A stretch of DNA of 50,524 bases from Thermocladium sp049965935 (GCA_049965935.1 JBMFVP010000006.1:1-50524); one strand, 5' to 3'. Shown: positions 42,376-50,423, counted from the stretch's first letter. Notes: generated by a model not told the origin, from the letters alone. Program-made: numbers and translations.

Positions 42376-43077
42376 GTGAACAAGAATATAACTATAGGCG
42401 TGGCTGCCGTGGTTGTGGTGGCCATAGCCCTGTTGGGCATCATATACTATATGATCCATACAAACAAGGCGGCAATTAATGCAGCCGCGCCAAGGTACTC
42501 GGATTTACTGGGCAAATTTAACTCATCATCATTCAACGCAACGTATCTCTTCCACGTGAAGACCATGCTGATCGAGAATAACACTGTTGTGGCTAATCAA
42601 TCCACAGTAATGAATGTAGCATATAGTCAAGTAGGGCATTCCTCATTCACCATATCCATAACCCAAAACGGCAACACGACTAGGGAAACCGCAACTCAAA
42701 TAAATGCGAGTTACTATAAGGTATGCGTTACATACAGCAATGGAACTAGCACCTGCAACACTGAACCCAGCGCCAGCATATCCTCGCCAATATATGGAGT
42801 CCTCGCAGTGCTCAACGTAACTCAATACAACTATACAAGGTCTATAACCGTGCTAGGCAACAATGCTTACTGTTACTCTAACTCACTTAACACAACTGCG
42901 CCGAGCGTATATGGATTAGAGGCAATAGTTGCAAGCGATTTGAACTGCCTATACCCAAGCGGCGTGCCCGCCTATGCATCGTTCAACCTAACTGAGGCGC
43001 TATATCCCCAAGGCTCAACTATTCCCTTTGCGCTTCAATCAAGCTCAGTAACCGCTACCCTCACCGGAACCAGATAA
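42376..43077 (+). CDS. Membrane-anchored, glycosylation-site-rich surface protein
   Basis: 233 residues. An N-terminal hydrophobic helix (about 6-27) is followed by an external domain rich in Asn, Ser, Thr, Tyr and Ala. At least ten N-x-S/T sequons occur (for example FNSSS, FNATY, ENNTV, NQST, INASY, SNGTS, NVTQYNYTR, LNTTA, FNLTE), consistent with an N-glycosylated pseudoperiplasmic protein. Several cysteines may form disulfides. No family is recognised. The GTG start is used. Probably facing outside the membrane; role unknown. Confidence 0.6.
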   Translation: MNKNITIGVAAVVVVAIALLGIIYYMIHTNKAAINAAAPRYSDLLGKFNSSSFNATYLFHVKTMLIENNTVVANQSTVMNVAYSQVGHSSFTISITQNGNTTRETATQINASYYKVCVTYSNGTSTCNTEPSASISSPIYGVLAVLNVTQYNYTRSITVLGNNAYCYSNSLNTTAPSVYGLEAIVASDLNCLYPSGVPAYASFNLTEALYPQGSTIPFALQSSSVTATLTGTR

Positions 43078-43137
43078 TCAATTTTGTTGAAGGGAATGTT
43101 AAAATTTAAATTAATTTTGTGAGGATTAATGTCCCAT

Positions 43138-43539
43138 TTATTCGCTGGATCTATTTATGATGGTCTTCGTGAACCTCTCTGGCCTTAATCTACCTATTAA
43201 GTAATCAAATGCCTTCCATGGCAAGGAGTGGCCGCCGCAAGTATATACATCAATGGTTGCATAGGAGTGATCAGGCCACGTGTGGATGGCTATGTGGCTC
43301 TCCAGAACCAAAGCAATAACTGAAACTCCACCTTTATCCCCGCCCCCGAATCGCCATGACCTTACCTCGGCGAGATGCATATTCGCAACATTTGCCGCCT
43401 CTATGACTAGGGATCGCAAGTATTTTTCATCTTGCAATGCATTAGGATCTACTCCCCAAATCTCGCCGAACACATGCCACCCTATTACGCCCTCATTGAT
43501 TGTGTTTTTCGATTCCATGTACGTTTCTTGTTGGGACAT
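43138..43539 (-). CDS. Pyruvoyl decarboxylase of the SAMDC/ArgDC fold
   Basis: 133 residues of the S-adenosylmethionine decarboxylase proenzyme family. The self-cleavage site is the Glu-Ser bond in VLESHIAIHTWPDHSYATIDVYTCG (key residues Ser in ESH, His in HTWP and Cys in YTCG). In crenarchaea this fold also gave rise to arginine decarboxylase, with a nearly identical active site, so the substrate cannot be decided here. The agmatinase gene about 1.7 kb away would use the product of an arginine decarboxylase. TATA at about 43574-43582 precedes it. Confidence 0.8.
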   Translation of the reverse strand: MSQQETYMESKNTINEGVIGWHVFGEIWGVDPNALQDEKYLRSLVIEAANVANMHLAEVRSWRFGGGDKGGVSVIALVLESHIAIHTWPDHSYATIDVYTCGGHSLPWKAFDYLIGRLRPERFTKTIINRSSE

Positions 43540-43557
43540 CTCTGCTTATGCCCGTTA

Positions 43558-43833
43558 AACGGTTCCCAAATTGGTTTATAAATCTAACCCTAAGCTCATA
43601 CAGGAAATATTGAGAAACATGGATGCTCTACATTGGAAATATCGATAATAAATATAGTAAACGACACTAATAAATATTTACAATCTATCCTTATCGATTA
43701 CAATAATTTATTATACAATTATTAACAGTTACTATTAATAACGCAGCAACTCATCGCAGCAATGCTTGCTGAGGGAAATTCCCACTGGAAACACCAGGTG
43801 AAATGATTGAGGGTTTTCCTTACTTATATAAAG
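43558..43833. other. AT-rich intergenic region with ORB-like dyad
   Basis: About 43575-43740 is very AT-rich. To its right lies TTCCCACTGGAAAC (43779-43792), a near-perfect dyad that resembles the core of crenarchaeal origin recognition boxes, though the adjacent G-run of a full ORB is absent. CGCAGCAAT is repeated nearby (43742, 43755 and again at 43862), one copy forming the hairpin AGCAATGCTTGCT. No orc1/cdc6 gene is in the window. The left edge contains the promoter of the SAMDC-fold gene. Confidence 0.35.
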
Positions 43834-44859
43834 CTAGAAATCCCTATTGAAATAGTTGAAACGCAGCAATGCAGCAATGCCGCCGAGCCCCATTAATCGC
43901 TTGCTTGCCTCTGAACCGCTTGGAATTATGGTTACGGTTCCCCCGGATCTAATGCATGAAAGCACTACTCCTTGAAGATCACTTGCATTTTCCTTAAAGA
44001 ATATCTCATCCATGAGCAGTCTATCAACTGCGCCTTGCTCGGCAGCCTCCCTAACTTCCTCTAGCCCTATCGCTACATCACCTGAACCTCGGGATAATCG
44101 TCTCATCACTTCATCTAACCATCGACTACCCAATTCTATGCCTAGGTCGCTCAATATGTCAAGCCTCTGAACCTCGTATATCCCGATCGAGCCACCCTCA
44201 TTCACCGCAATATATCTAACCGGCACTGAACCTAGATTCACGGTCTTCTTAACATCGTCAAGCAACATTGATGGAGCGGCCAATACCACTAGAGTCGGCT
44301 TAACTTGGCCTATATACCTACCCAAATTATTCGTTACTTCACGAAAGTAAGCTGATAATTCATAAGAGCCCGTCCTCTTTGAGGGGGGAGACTTATTACT
44401 CATGGTGCCCAGCACCCTTATGCCTACCCTAGATGCAACGGCGAACGCGGTCTCCTCAATAGATATTGACGCTATTAGTACCCTAATGTTTCCGCTGAAC
44501 GCCTTAATCAATGCATCCAGGAACTCCTTATCTATCCTCTTCGTGAATCTAATTGTTTGGCCCTTTAACACATCAATGCTATGATGACTGCCACCAGCCC
44601 CCTCTAGCCACTCAGGGTAATCAACTATTATTCCACGTATTCTCAATCCTTCCCTGAACTCATGGTACTCTACATCAATCACCCTCACTCCCAAGTACAC
44701 CTTCTCCCTCTCGCCTCTCTCGCCCTCTTTGCCTCGAACCTCTCTCGCCGTCCATGAATAAATCACATCATCCCTATTAATGACTAGATATAATATGAAT
44801 AGATCCTCATCATGCTCCGGGGTTAAATCCACATAATCCTTACCGTACTCAATCCTCAT
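43834..44859 (-). CDS. pelA: Pelota (Dom34) mRNA surveillance/ribosome rescue factor
   Basis: The archaeal Pelota protein, which with aEF1A/ABCE1 releases stalled ribosomes. 341 residues. N-terminal SH3-like domain (DYVDLTPEHDEDLFILYLVINRDD, with GKEGERGEREKVYLGVRV), middle RNase-like domain (about 130-260) and a C-terminal eL30/eRF1-like domain (SDLGIELGSRWLDEVMRRL..., VVLSCIRSGGTVTIIPSGSEASKRL). No GGQ motif, as expected for pelota. A TATA at about 44888-44898 lies about 35 nt upstream. Confidence 0.92.
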   Translation of the reverse strand: MRIEYGKDYVDLTPEHDEDLFILYLVINRDDVIYSWTAREVRGKEGERGEREKVYLGVRVIDVEYHEFREGLRIRGIIVDYPEWLEGAGGSHHSIDVLKGQTIRFTKRIDKEFLDALIKAFSGNIRVLIASISIEETAFAVASRVGIRVLGTMSNKSPPSKRTGSYELSAYFREVTNNLGRYIGQVKPTLVVLAAPSMLLDDVKKTVNLGSVPVRYIAVNEGGSIGIYEVQRLDILSDLGIELGSRWLDEVMRRLSRGSGDVAIGLEEVREAAEQGAVDRLLMDEIFFKENASDLQGVVLSCIRSGGTVTIIPSGSEASKRLMGLGGIAALLRFNYFNRDF

Positions 44860-45211
44860 ACGATGCTCGAAGAAGCTATCGAGGTCCCCATTAATATAGC
44901 AATCGCAAGCCCAAATGAGGTAGAACTATGGGGTGAACCATAGGTTCCCACAGTAAATGATGAGGCCCACCTTCCTAACTGACCTCCTTCCCCATCCTGA
45001 GGGAACAAGGGGTTGCCGAGACCTTGGATTACCTTTGTGGATCGCCCAACCCAGGGCTTAAAAACCCATCGAAAACTTTACCCAATAGATAGCGAGGTTC
45101 ATTTTATTATGTCTGAACCTAATTAAAGAATTAATAGAGAATTTCTAGAGATCGAGGCGTTGAATATCCAGGCATGGAATGCTGACTTTATTTTTCGATT
45201 CTTTTCCCAAT
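44860..45211. other. Intergenic region with element relic and inverted repeats
   Basis: No gene found. A dyad CTATGG/CCATAG (44926-44931 and 44938-44943) is followed by a degenerate copy of the end motif (44979-45030) and by AGGTTCA/TGAACCT (45095-45101 and 45114-45120). Together these look like the remains of an inserted element between pelota and agmatinase. Confidence 0.4.
44979..45030 (+). mobile_element. Degenerate IS605/TnpB-like end
   Basis: CTGACCTCCTTCCCC, ATCCTGAGG and then AACAAGGGGTTGCCGAGAC align with the 39.46-kb copy (CTGACCTCCTCCCC..CCTAAAGGGGCGAGG) with several changes, so the hairpin pairing is partly lost. A relic. Confidence 0.35.
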
Positions 45212-46129
45212 TCATTTGCCGGCGCAGGATCGCCGCCAAATAATCAAGTTAAAAATATCCAGCATCAGTTTAAGAACGAGGACTGCAGTCATATTGCTTA
45301 CATCATTGGGCGGGGAATACTCCATTATGTCGACGGCGACTAATCTATCCCCAGCCGCATCTATGACAGACCTAATCACTGAGTAAACATCCGGATAAGT
45401 CAAGCCGCCGGACTCAGGGTTACCTACTCCTGGAGCAATGGATGGATCAAAGGCATCCACGTCTATTGACAAGTGAATTGGTCCAGTGGTTCCCCTCAGT
45501 CTCTCCTCAACTGCATTAACTAGCATTGCACGAGGCAACTTAGCTACCTCAAACGACGTGAATCCAAGCCCCTTTATATCGCTTAGGAACCTTAACTCAT
45601 CATCATCAAAACCCCTGAAGCCCACATTTATGTAGCTTGGCCGTAGCTCTTCATTTATTATTCTTGCAAAAGTAGCGTGAGACAGGGCCTGTCCAGCCCA
45701 CTCCCTTCGTAGATCTAGGTGAGCATCTATCTGGACGAATGCTCCAAGCCTACCATAAGTCTTACCTATGGCCCTTGCCACGCCAAGCGAGACCGTGTGT
45801 TCACCGCCTATGGTGGCTATGAATCCCCAGCGATGCAATGCATCCTCAGCCGCCTTCTCAATTATGGATAAATTAAACTCAGGAGCGCCTTGAGATAAAG
45901 ACAAGTCACCCACATCGCAGACATACCTTGGCACTTGCACCCCAAGGTACTGCGTAGGCGTTGCCTCTATGTACTTACTGACTCGCCTCAACTCATCCGG
46001 GGCAAACCGCGTGCCTGGCCTATAGGATAAGGTATCCTCCATTGGCGCGCCAAGCACATGAAGGGAAGCAGGACCACAGCCGCCATTAAATAACTTGGAG
46101 TTATTATAGGCATATAGATCCAAAGCCAT
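45212..46129 (-). CDS. speB: Agmatinase-type ureohydrolase
   Basis: Hydrolyses agmatine to putrescine and urea in polyamine synthesis; arginase activity cannot be excluded. The binuclear Mn site is complete: GGEHT (His), DAHLDLR (Asp/His/Asp) and SIDVDAFDPS (Asp/Asp). LSYRPGTRFAPDELR is also typical of agmatinase. ATG 46129 is chosen because a TATA-like AATTTATAAATT (about 46148-46160) lies about 25 nt upstream; ATGs at 46141 and 46150 are alternatives. Length 305. Works with the pyruvoyl decarboxylase 1.7 kb away. Confidence 0.88.
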   Translation of the reverse strand: MALDLYAYNNSKLFNGGCGPASLHVLGAPMEDTLSYRPGTRFAPDELRRVSKYIEATPTQYLGVQVPRYVCDVGDLSLSQGAPEFNLSIIEKAAEDALHRWGFIATIGGEHTVSLGVARAIGKTYGRLGAFVQIDAHLDLRREWAGQALSHATFARIINEELRPSYINVGFRGFDDDELRFLSDIKGLGFTSFEVAKLPRAMLVNAVEERLRGTTGPIHLSIDVDAFDPSIAPGVGNPESGGLTYPDVYSVIRSVIDAAGDRLVAVDIMEYSPPNDVSNMTAVLVLKLMLDIFNLIIWRRSCAGK

Positions 46130-46150
46130 GAAGAGGGACATCAAGGGCAA

Positions 46151-46497
46151 TTTATAAATTATTTTTCACAAGCCAAACCCTAATATAAACTGCTCCAATC
46201 CTTACGAGGCCTTCCAATGAGGTGACTAACCAAAAACTGCTCCTTTCCTATTCTTCCCTAGATAGATTCAATACCAACCTTGAAGGAATCATCTTTATTC
46301 ATTAGAGACCCAACCAAGTAGGGTTTTTCCGCATCATGTAACTGCGCTGTAACCATTTGAAACCAGGCCTAAAAATGGAGAAGCAGGCAGGAAATGGAGA
46401 GAACTCATTATAGTTTAGACCACCAAGAAACCTAGGTGCGAAGCGGGTTTCACATACGTCTTTTATGCTTGAAACCGCATACCTATGCCGAGGAAAA
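46151..46497. other. Intergenic region, no gene seen
   Basis: Between divergently transcribed agmatinase and sulfocyanin. A plus-strand TATA-like TAATATAAAC (about 46181-46190) has no gene after it (an ATGAGGTGA follows at 46217 and stops at once). A second TATA-like CTTTTATGC (about 46459-46467) serves sulfocyanin. The open minus-strand frame here is not protein-like. Confidence 0.4.
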
Positions 46498-47307
46498 ATG
46501 AGAAAATCTATAATAATAACGGGAATCGCCGCGGCACTAGTAGTGGCCGCGGTATATCTAGCCATAAATAATTGGTGGGGCTGGTGGGGTTATGGGCCGA
46601 TGATGGGGTGGGGATACTTTGGAGCTCCGACTCACCCACCATACATGGGGATGCCATATGGCGCTGGCAATGCACCGTACGGCATGATGGGGTGGGGAAC
46701 GTATGGATACCCGATAAGTGGCGCAGCAGGATATGGGTATCCAAGTGCTTACTCGTTGAGGGAGTATACAGTTAATGAATCAATGCAGTTAATGAGGTTA
46801 GGGCCAAGCAATGCCAAGATATTTAGGGGCAATGATACCATAGTATTCTATTCAAGCAATGTAACCCTAATAGTGGTAGCGATGATGGGCAACGATGCTG
46901 AGAAAATGACTGGGACCATGGCTCCCGCTTACTCTCATGGCGATGTATTCGTAATATATGGCTTAATTAATCCAACCATAATAGTTCCCGCCGATGCTGT
47001 TCTGCATGTAGTATTCATCAACCTAGATGATGATATGTACCATAACTTCATAATTACCGTAGCGCCGCCTCCATACCCATTCAACGTAATGCCATATGCA
47101 ATGAGGGGAATGGAGATGGGGCCAGCCATGATGGCAGCAGCATCGTGGTTGCCGCCGGCAAATTATGGCCAGGGATACGCCTATGGGTATACATATAATG
47201 TCGTACTAACGTATCCCGGGGTTTATTGGTATATTTGCACATATCCAGGACACGCGGAGAAAGGCATGTATGGGGAAATAGTGGTTAATGCGGTTGGTGG
47301 GAGGTGA
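46498..47307 (+). CDS. soxE: Sulfocyanin-like blue copper protein
   Basis: A membrane-anchored cupredoxin electron carrier. N-terminal helix (about 4-20), then a long linker made of Trp, Gly, Tyr, Met and Pro (about 22-85), and a cupredoxin domain to residue 269. Copper ligands are visible: His in MYHNFII, and Cys, His and Met in YICTYPGHAEKGM. Sulfocyanins pass electrons to terminal oxidases, so an aerobic or microaerobic respiratory chain is implied. The start at ATG 46498 follows GAGGAA; an ATG at 46465 is less likely. The next gene starts 6 nt downstream with its own strong SD. Confidence 0.88.
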   Translation: MRKSIIITGIAAALVVAAVYLAINNWWGWWGYGPMMGWGYFGAPTHPPYMGMPYGAGNAPYGMMGWGTYGYPISGAAGYGYPSAYSLREYTVNESMQLMRLGPSNAKIFRGNDTIVFYSSNVTLIVVAMMGNDAEKMTGTMAPAYSHGDVFVIYGLINPTIIVPADAVLHVVFINLDDDMYHNFIITVAPPPYPFNVMPYAMRGMEMGPAMMAAASWLPPANYGQGYAYGYTYNVVLTYPGVYWYICTYPGHAEKGMYGEIVVNAVGGR

Positions 47308-47312
47308 GGGAA

Positions 47313-47477
47313 ATGTGTATGATGCATGGAATGAACCATGAACACGACGATCATGAACACGACGATTTAAAGCATGAAGTGGAGCTACTTAAGTTACGGG
47401 TGGAGAAGCTAGAGTCTGAGATTAATTTACTTAAGCGATTAATTGAGGTTCAAGGTGAGGAAAAACATGTTCATTAG
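47313..47477 (+). CDS. His-rich metal-binding, coiled-coil mini-protein (54 aa)
   Basis: A 54-residue protein starting MCMMHGMNHEHDDHEHDD (seven Met/His among the first residues, then His-Asp pairs), followed by one amphipathic helix with heptads (ELLKLRVEKLESEINLLKRL). A GGAGGTGA at 47300-47307 sits 5 nt before the ATG. The N-terminal Cys/Met/His cluster looks like a copper or other soft-metal site; the helix should dimerise. Position directly after sulfocyanin suggests copper delivery or sensing for it. Unrecognised family. Confidence 0.6.
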   Translation: MCMMHGMNHEHDDHEHDDLKHEVELLKLRVEKLESEINLLKRLIEVQGEEKHVH

Positions 47478-47670
47478 TTTCATGCTCATATTATTGTCTA
47501 TGATCTCATGGATGGGCATGATGTGGTGGGGATGGGGGCCCTGGGGGTACTGGGGGCCGGGACCGATGTTCGTTTTTGGGGCATTATGGCTGATCTTCTC
47601 TCTTCTCATAGTAGCGCTAATAATAATATTCATAGCTTGGGCGCTTAAGCGCATGGGTATACTTAAGTGA
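47467..47670 (+). CDS. Small Trp/Gly-rich double-hydrophobic membrane protein
   Basis: 67 residues: MFISFMLILLSMISWMGMMWWGWG..., an aromatic/Gly/Pro segment (WWGWGPWGYWGPGP, about 17-30) and a second long hydrophobic helix (about 31-58) ending in KRMGILK. The composition mirrors the sulfocyanin linker upstream. ATG 47467 follows GGTGAGG with 6-nt spacing and overlaps the His-rich gene by 11 nt, so the three genes form an operon. Function unknown; perhaps a membrane partner of sulfocyanin. Confidence 0.6.
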   Translation: MFISFMLILLSMISWMGMMWWGWGPWGYWGPGPMFVFGALWLIFSLLIVALIIIFIAWALKRMGILK

Positions 47671-47733
47671 TAAATAATAACCTTGCAAGGAACTGAAACT
47701 CATCATTAAAGGACCAGGTAGTTTCTTCCATAA

Positions 47734-48231
47734 TCAAGAACTAGCGCCTTCTTTCTCATTGCTGCCACGTATTTTCACGACGTTTCTTCCCCGGACCTTA
47801 ACTATCTCCACTAATCCTTTTTCCTCGAGTCTCTTGATTATCCTCCATGACTTAACCTTACTCATAGCCAGATCCCGCGCAACTTGGTATTGAAAGGCCT
47901 CCCCGCCGGACTTCTCTAGATACTCCATGACCCTTCTTTCCTGTTCTGGGAGAAGCCTCAATATTGAATCATTGATTGTCTCGCGTTGAGGTTGATTAGG
48001 GGCTGGTTGTCTAGCGGCTAGGAGAACTGAAATAATTATTGCTATGCCTACTATTAAGAAAATGATTGGTATCACTAAGCCGTAGGAGGTGGGAACCCCA
48101 TGCATCATGCCCATATATCCATTCATGTAATTAATCATATATATGAAGCCTATCATAGCCACTACCGACACCACCACTAAGAGAATTCCTATCATCAATA
48201 GTGCAGCCGCCAGCAGCGTGAAGTGGCTCAT
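47734..48231 (-). CDS. Membrane-anchored winged-helix regulator
   Basis: 165 residues. Two hydrophobic helices at the N-terminus (about 3-32 and 50-73) joined by a Met/Tyr-rich loop (YMNGYMGMMHG), then a cytoplasmic winged-helix domain (LPEQERRVMEYLEKSGGEAFQYQVARDLAMSKVKSWRIIKRLEEKGLVE, about 90-140). This one-component layout senses membrane or external signals; the Met-rich loop could bind copper. ATG 48231 fits a TATA centred about 25 nt upstream (48252-48261). Divergent from the DtxR-like gene. Confidence 0.75.
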   Translation of the reverse strand: MSHFTLLAAALLMIGILLVVVSVVAMIGFIYMINYMNGYMGMMHGVPTSYGLVIPIIFLIVGIAIIISVLLAARQPAPNQPQRETINDSILRLLPEQERRVMEYLEKSGGEAFQYQVARDLAMSKVKSWRIIKRLEEKGLVEIVKVRGRNVVKIRGSNEKEGASS

Positions 48232-48251
48232 AGTAATTACCAATACACGAG

Positions 48252-48300
48252 AATTTATAGATATTTGGGTCCTTGTGTGGCTTAGTTAGGTTTTTATAAT
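48252..48300. promoter_or_regulatory. Divergent promoters of two metal-type regulators
   Basis: Leftward TATA (complement of 48252-48261, TATAAATTC) and rightward TATA TTTTTATAAT (48291-48300), each about 24-25 nt from its start codon. Confidence 0.55.
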
Positions 48301-48319
48301 TGTAGTTAATGAGCTAATC

Positions 48320-48754
48320 ATGTTACCATCTATAAGCCGACGCGAATTATCATATCTGCTCGTGATAATTAATCTCAATAATAATGGGGATAAGGTCACC
48401 ATAAGCAAGGTAGCTAAGAACATGGGCGTATCGCCCCCAAGCGCCTATGAGGAGATAAATCACCTAGAGAAAAAGAGCCTAGTGGAGAAGGACATAGATG
48501 ATATTAAGGTAACCGAGAAGGGGCGAAGAGCAGTTTCGCTTCTACTAAGCTCTCACAGGATAATAGAAACATGGCTAAAGAATCTCGGGTTCACCGAAGA
48601 GGAAGCATGTAACTTAGCATCACAATTCGATGAGTACGTGCCAATACAAGTCATAGAGAAATTATTTGAGAACTTAGGTAAACCAAGTAAGTGTCCTCAT
48701 GGCTTCCCAATAGAGTCCCCAAATCAAAGCGAGGCAATGGAAGCAAGAAATTAA
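48320..48754 (+). CDS. DtxR/MntR-like metal-responsive repressor
   Basis: 144 residues: an N-terminal winged helix (SYLLVIINL..., ISKVAKNMGVSPPSAYEEINHLEKKSLVEK, about 11-56) and a DtxR-type dimerisation/metal domain with HRIIETWLKNLGFTEEEAC, DEYVPIQVIEKL and CPHGFPI near the C-terminus. The C-terminal SH3-like domain of some family members is absent. Iron, manganese or copper could be the effector. Neighbouring sulfocyanin and metal-binding genes suggest a role in metal supply for respiration. Confidence 0.8.
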   Translation: MLPSISRRELSYLLVIINLNNNGDKVTISKVAKNMGVSPPSAYEEINHLEKKSLVEKDIDDIKVTEKGRRAVSLLLSSHRIIETWLKNLGFTEEEACNLASQFDEYVPIQVIEKLFENLGKPSKCPHGFPIESPNQSEAMEARN

Positions 48755-48800
48755 CAAGCAGAGCAAAAATACATACATAAGCAGTAAAAGCTTGGCCCCC

Positions 48801-48832
48801 ATTAAAAGGCGATTATTGCCTATTTAATCGCC
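48801..48832. terminator. Hairpin between two convergent genes
   Basis: GGCGATTA (48808-48815) pairs perfectly with TAATCGCC (48825-48832) around a 9-nt loop, between the ends of the DtxR-like gene and the leftward PDCD5-like gene, overlapping the stop of the latter. It may act as a bidirectional terminator or RNA 3' stabiliser. Confidence 0.4.
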
Positions 48833-49180
48833 GATTTTCTCTTCCCTCCCGTGCCTCACTATTCTTATCCTGGTATCGAGCGGTATATGGAGCCCAGCAT
48901 CCTCAAGCAATGCATAGAGCTCATCATCCCTAATTGATTGAATCTGGCCCTCAACCTTCTTCTCCACCAAGTACCTAAATAATTGCATGGCCGCATTCCC
49001 ATATAGGTTAATCGTCTTATCAATTATCTCTCCTCCTCTTTCCCCAATAACCATTCCTCTCACCGTGGCTATTACCTCCTCATCGCTTAAGTTCTTCTTT
49101 TGTGATTGACCCACGGATTGATTGGCCTTTATGAGTTCCATCATCTTCTTTAATTTAAGTAATCGTAACTCATCATCCAT
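48824..49180 (-). CDS. PDCD5-like DNA-binding protein candidate
   Basis: 118 residues: a basic helical N-terminus (MDDELRLLKLKKMMELIK), then a helical bundle (ATVRGMVIGERGGEIIDKTINLYGNAAMQLFRYLVEKKV) and DDELYALLEDAGLHI, ending in a basic tail. The order resembles the PDCD5 family of small DNA-binding proteins, but the match is weak and the C-terminal extension is atypical. It may be an unrelated crenarchaeal protein. Cytosolic, monocistronic. Confidence 0.45.
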   Translation of the reverse strand: MDDELRLLKLKKMMELIKANQSVGQSQKKNLSDEEVIATVRGMVIGERGGEIIDKTINLYGNAAMQLFRYLVEKKVEGQIQSIRDDELYALLEDAGLHIPLDTRIRIVRHGREEKIGD

Positions 49181-49303
49181 AATCCCAGGTATTATTAATT
49201 AAATAAAAGGCTTTCGCAATTATTCAATTTTAAAGATGTCAGCATAGTGAGAAGGGGATGCAGAGCGTCACTAGTTCGCTGGGTCTTGCCTACCGCCAAT
49301 CGA

Positions 49304-49313
49304 TTTTTAAATA
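49304..49313 (+). promoter_or_regulatory. TATA box of the pirin gene
   Basis: TTTTTAAATA centred about 25 nt before the ATG at 49333; leaderless start. Confidence 0.55.
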
Positions 49314-49332
49314 ATTAATTAAATATTCATTA

Positions 49333-50235
49333 ATGGCCCGAAAAAGCATTAAATCAATATTGAGGGGCAATTGGACCCGGGATGGGGCTGGAGTTAAATT
49401 ATATAGGGTATTTGGCAGTCCTAGCCTAGTCGATGTAATGGATCCCTTCCTGCTCCTCGATAGCTTTGGTTCACGAGACCCAAGCGAGTACTTAATGGGG
49501 TTTCCATGGCATCCACATAGAGGTATAGAGACAGTTACATACTTGCTTAAGGGGGAGGTTCACCACAGAGACAGCACTGGAGTCAATGGAGTGCTGAGCG
49601 AGGGAGATATTCAATGGATGACGGCTGGAAGCGGTATTTTTCATGAGGAGATGCCTAAACCAGGGAAAAGAGGGAATGGAGCTAATGATACTGAGGTTAA
49701 GGGTTTCCAGTTATGGATTAATCTTCCTAGGTCAAGCAAGATGAGCAAACCAAAGTATAGAAACATAACTAGGCTCAGTGTTCCTAGGGTAAGGCTCAAT
49801 GATGGGGGAGAAGTCATTCTAGTCGCGGGCAGCATTAGGGCCCCAGGCTATGGAGTAGTTGATGGACCGGTAAGCGGTCTAGCAACGCCGATTCACTATA
49901 TGGATGTATCAATGCCAAGCGAGTCCGAATTTAACTATGAGGTAAGCGATGGCTATACGACTCTGCTCTATGTAATGGGGGGTTCCGTATTGCTGGGTGA
50001 AGGACGTGCAGCATCAGGTCAGTTAGCTGTGTATTCGCGCGAGGGCAGCCGCATAAAGGTAATCACAGGCAGTGAATCCGCCAGGTTCCTCTTACTGGCC
50101 GGTAGACCAATTGGGGAGCCAGTGGCTTGGTATGGTCCAATAGTTATGAATACGGAGGAGGAGCTCGAGAAGGCATTTAGTGAACTAAGTAACGGCACAT
50201 TCATTAGGCAGGAACCAGATGTGGATGATTTATGA
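49333..50235 (+). CDS. Pirin-family protein
   Basis: A bicupin of 300 residues. The N-terminal cupin has the iron ligands HPHRGIETVTYLLKGEVHHRD (His-x-His, then His) and the Glu in FHEEMP; GSGIFHEEMP is the pirin signature. The second cupin (about 170-280) is more divergent. Family roles vary (iron-dependent oxygenase such as quercetinase, or redox-sensing cofactor); the substrate is unknown. Start fixed by the TATA box. Confidence 0.9.
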   Translation: MARKSIKSILRGNWTRDGAGVKLYRVFGSPSLVDVMDPFLLLDSFGSRDPSEYLMGFPWHPHRGIETVTYLLKGEVHHRDSTGVNGVLSEGDIQWMTAGSGIFHEEMPKPGKRGNGANDTEVKGFQLWINLPRSSKMSKPKYRNITRLSVPRVRLNDGGEVILVAGSIRAPGYGVVDGPVSGLATPIHYMDVSMPSESEFNYEVSDGYTTLLYVMGGSVLLGEGRAASGQLAVYSREGSRIKVITGSESARFLLLAGRPIGEPVAWYGPIVMNTEEELEKAFSELSNGTFIRQEPDVDDL

Positions 50236-50340
50236 AGCGTTACATACCCTTCGCATTTTTCGTGAATCCTATGATTTTATTATGATCTCGGGAGGGGTGG
50301 GAACCTAGCTCCGCCGACCTCTTCTCCCCAAAGTAGACGT

Positions 50341-50423
50341 CTTGTGATAAAAAAGGAACGACAAACCTCGCCTTTTAAGGCGGGGTAAAAAAGTTTTTAA
50401 CTTTCACCTACAGAAGATCTTCT
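50341..50423 (+). mobile_element. 5' end of repeated IS605/TnpB-like element (rightward copy)
   Basis: AACGACAAACCTCGCC followed by the hairpin CCTCGCCTTTTAAGGCGGGG (50366-50385) and TATA-like TTTTTAA (50394-50400), 27 nt before the ORF at 50424. It is the mirror of the left window edge. Confidence 0.5.

Noticed and set aside
44957..45002. ATGATGA followed by two CTGA, resembling a C/D box sRNA
   Set aside because: No C' box, wrong guide lengths, and the CTGA motifs belong to the transposon-end relic.
46302..46565. Minus-strand open frame across the sulfocyanin start
   Set aside because: Antisense to the sulfocyanin N-terminus, no start support and no recognisable domain.
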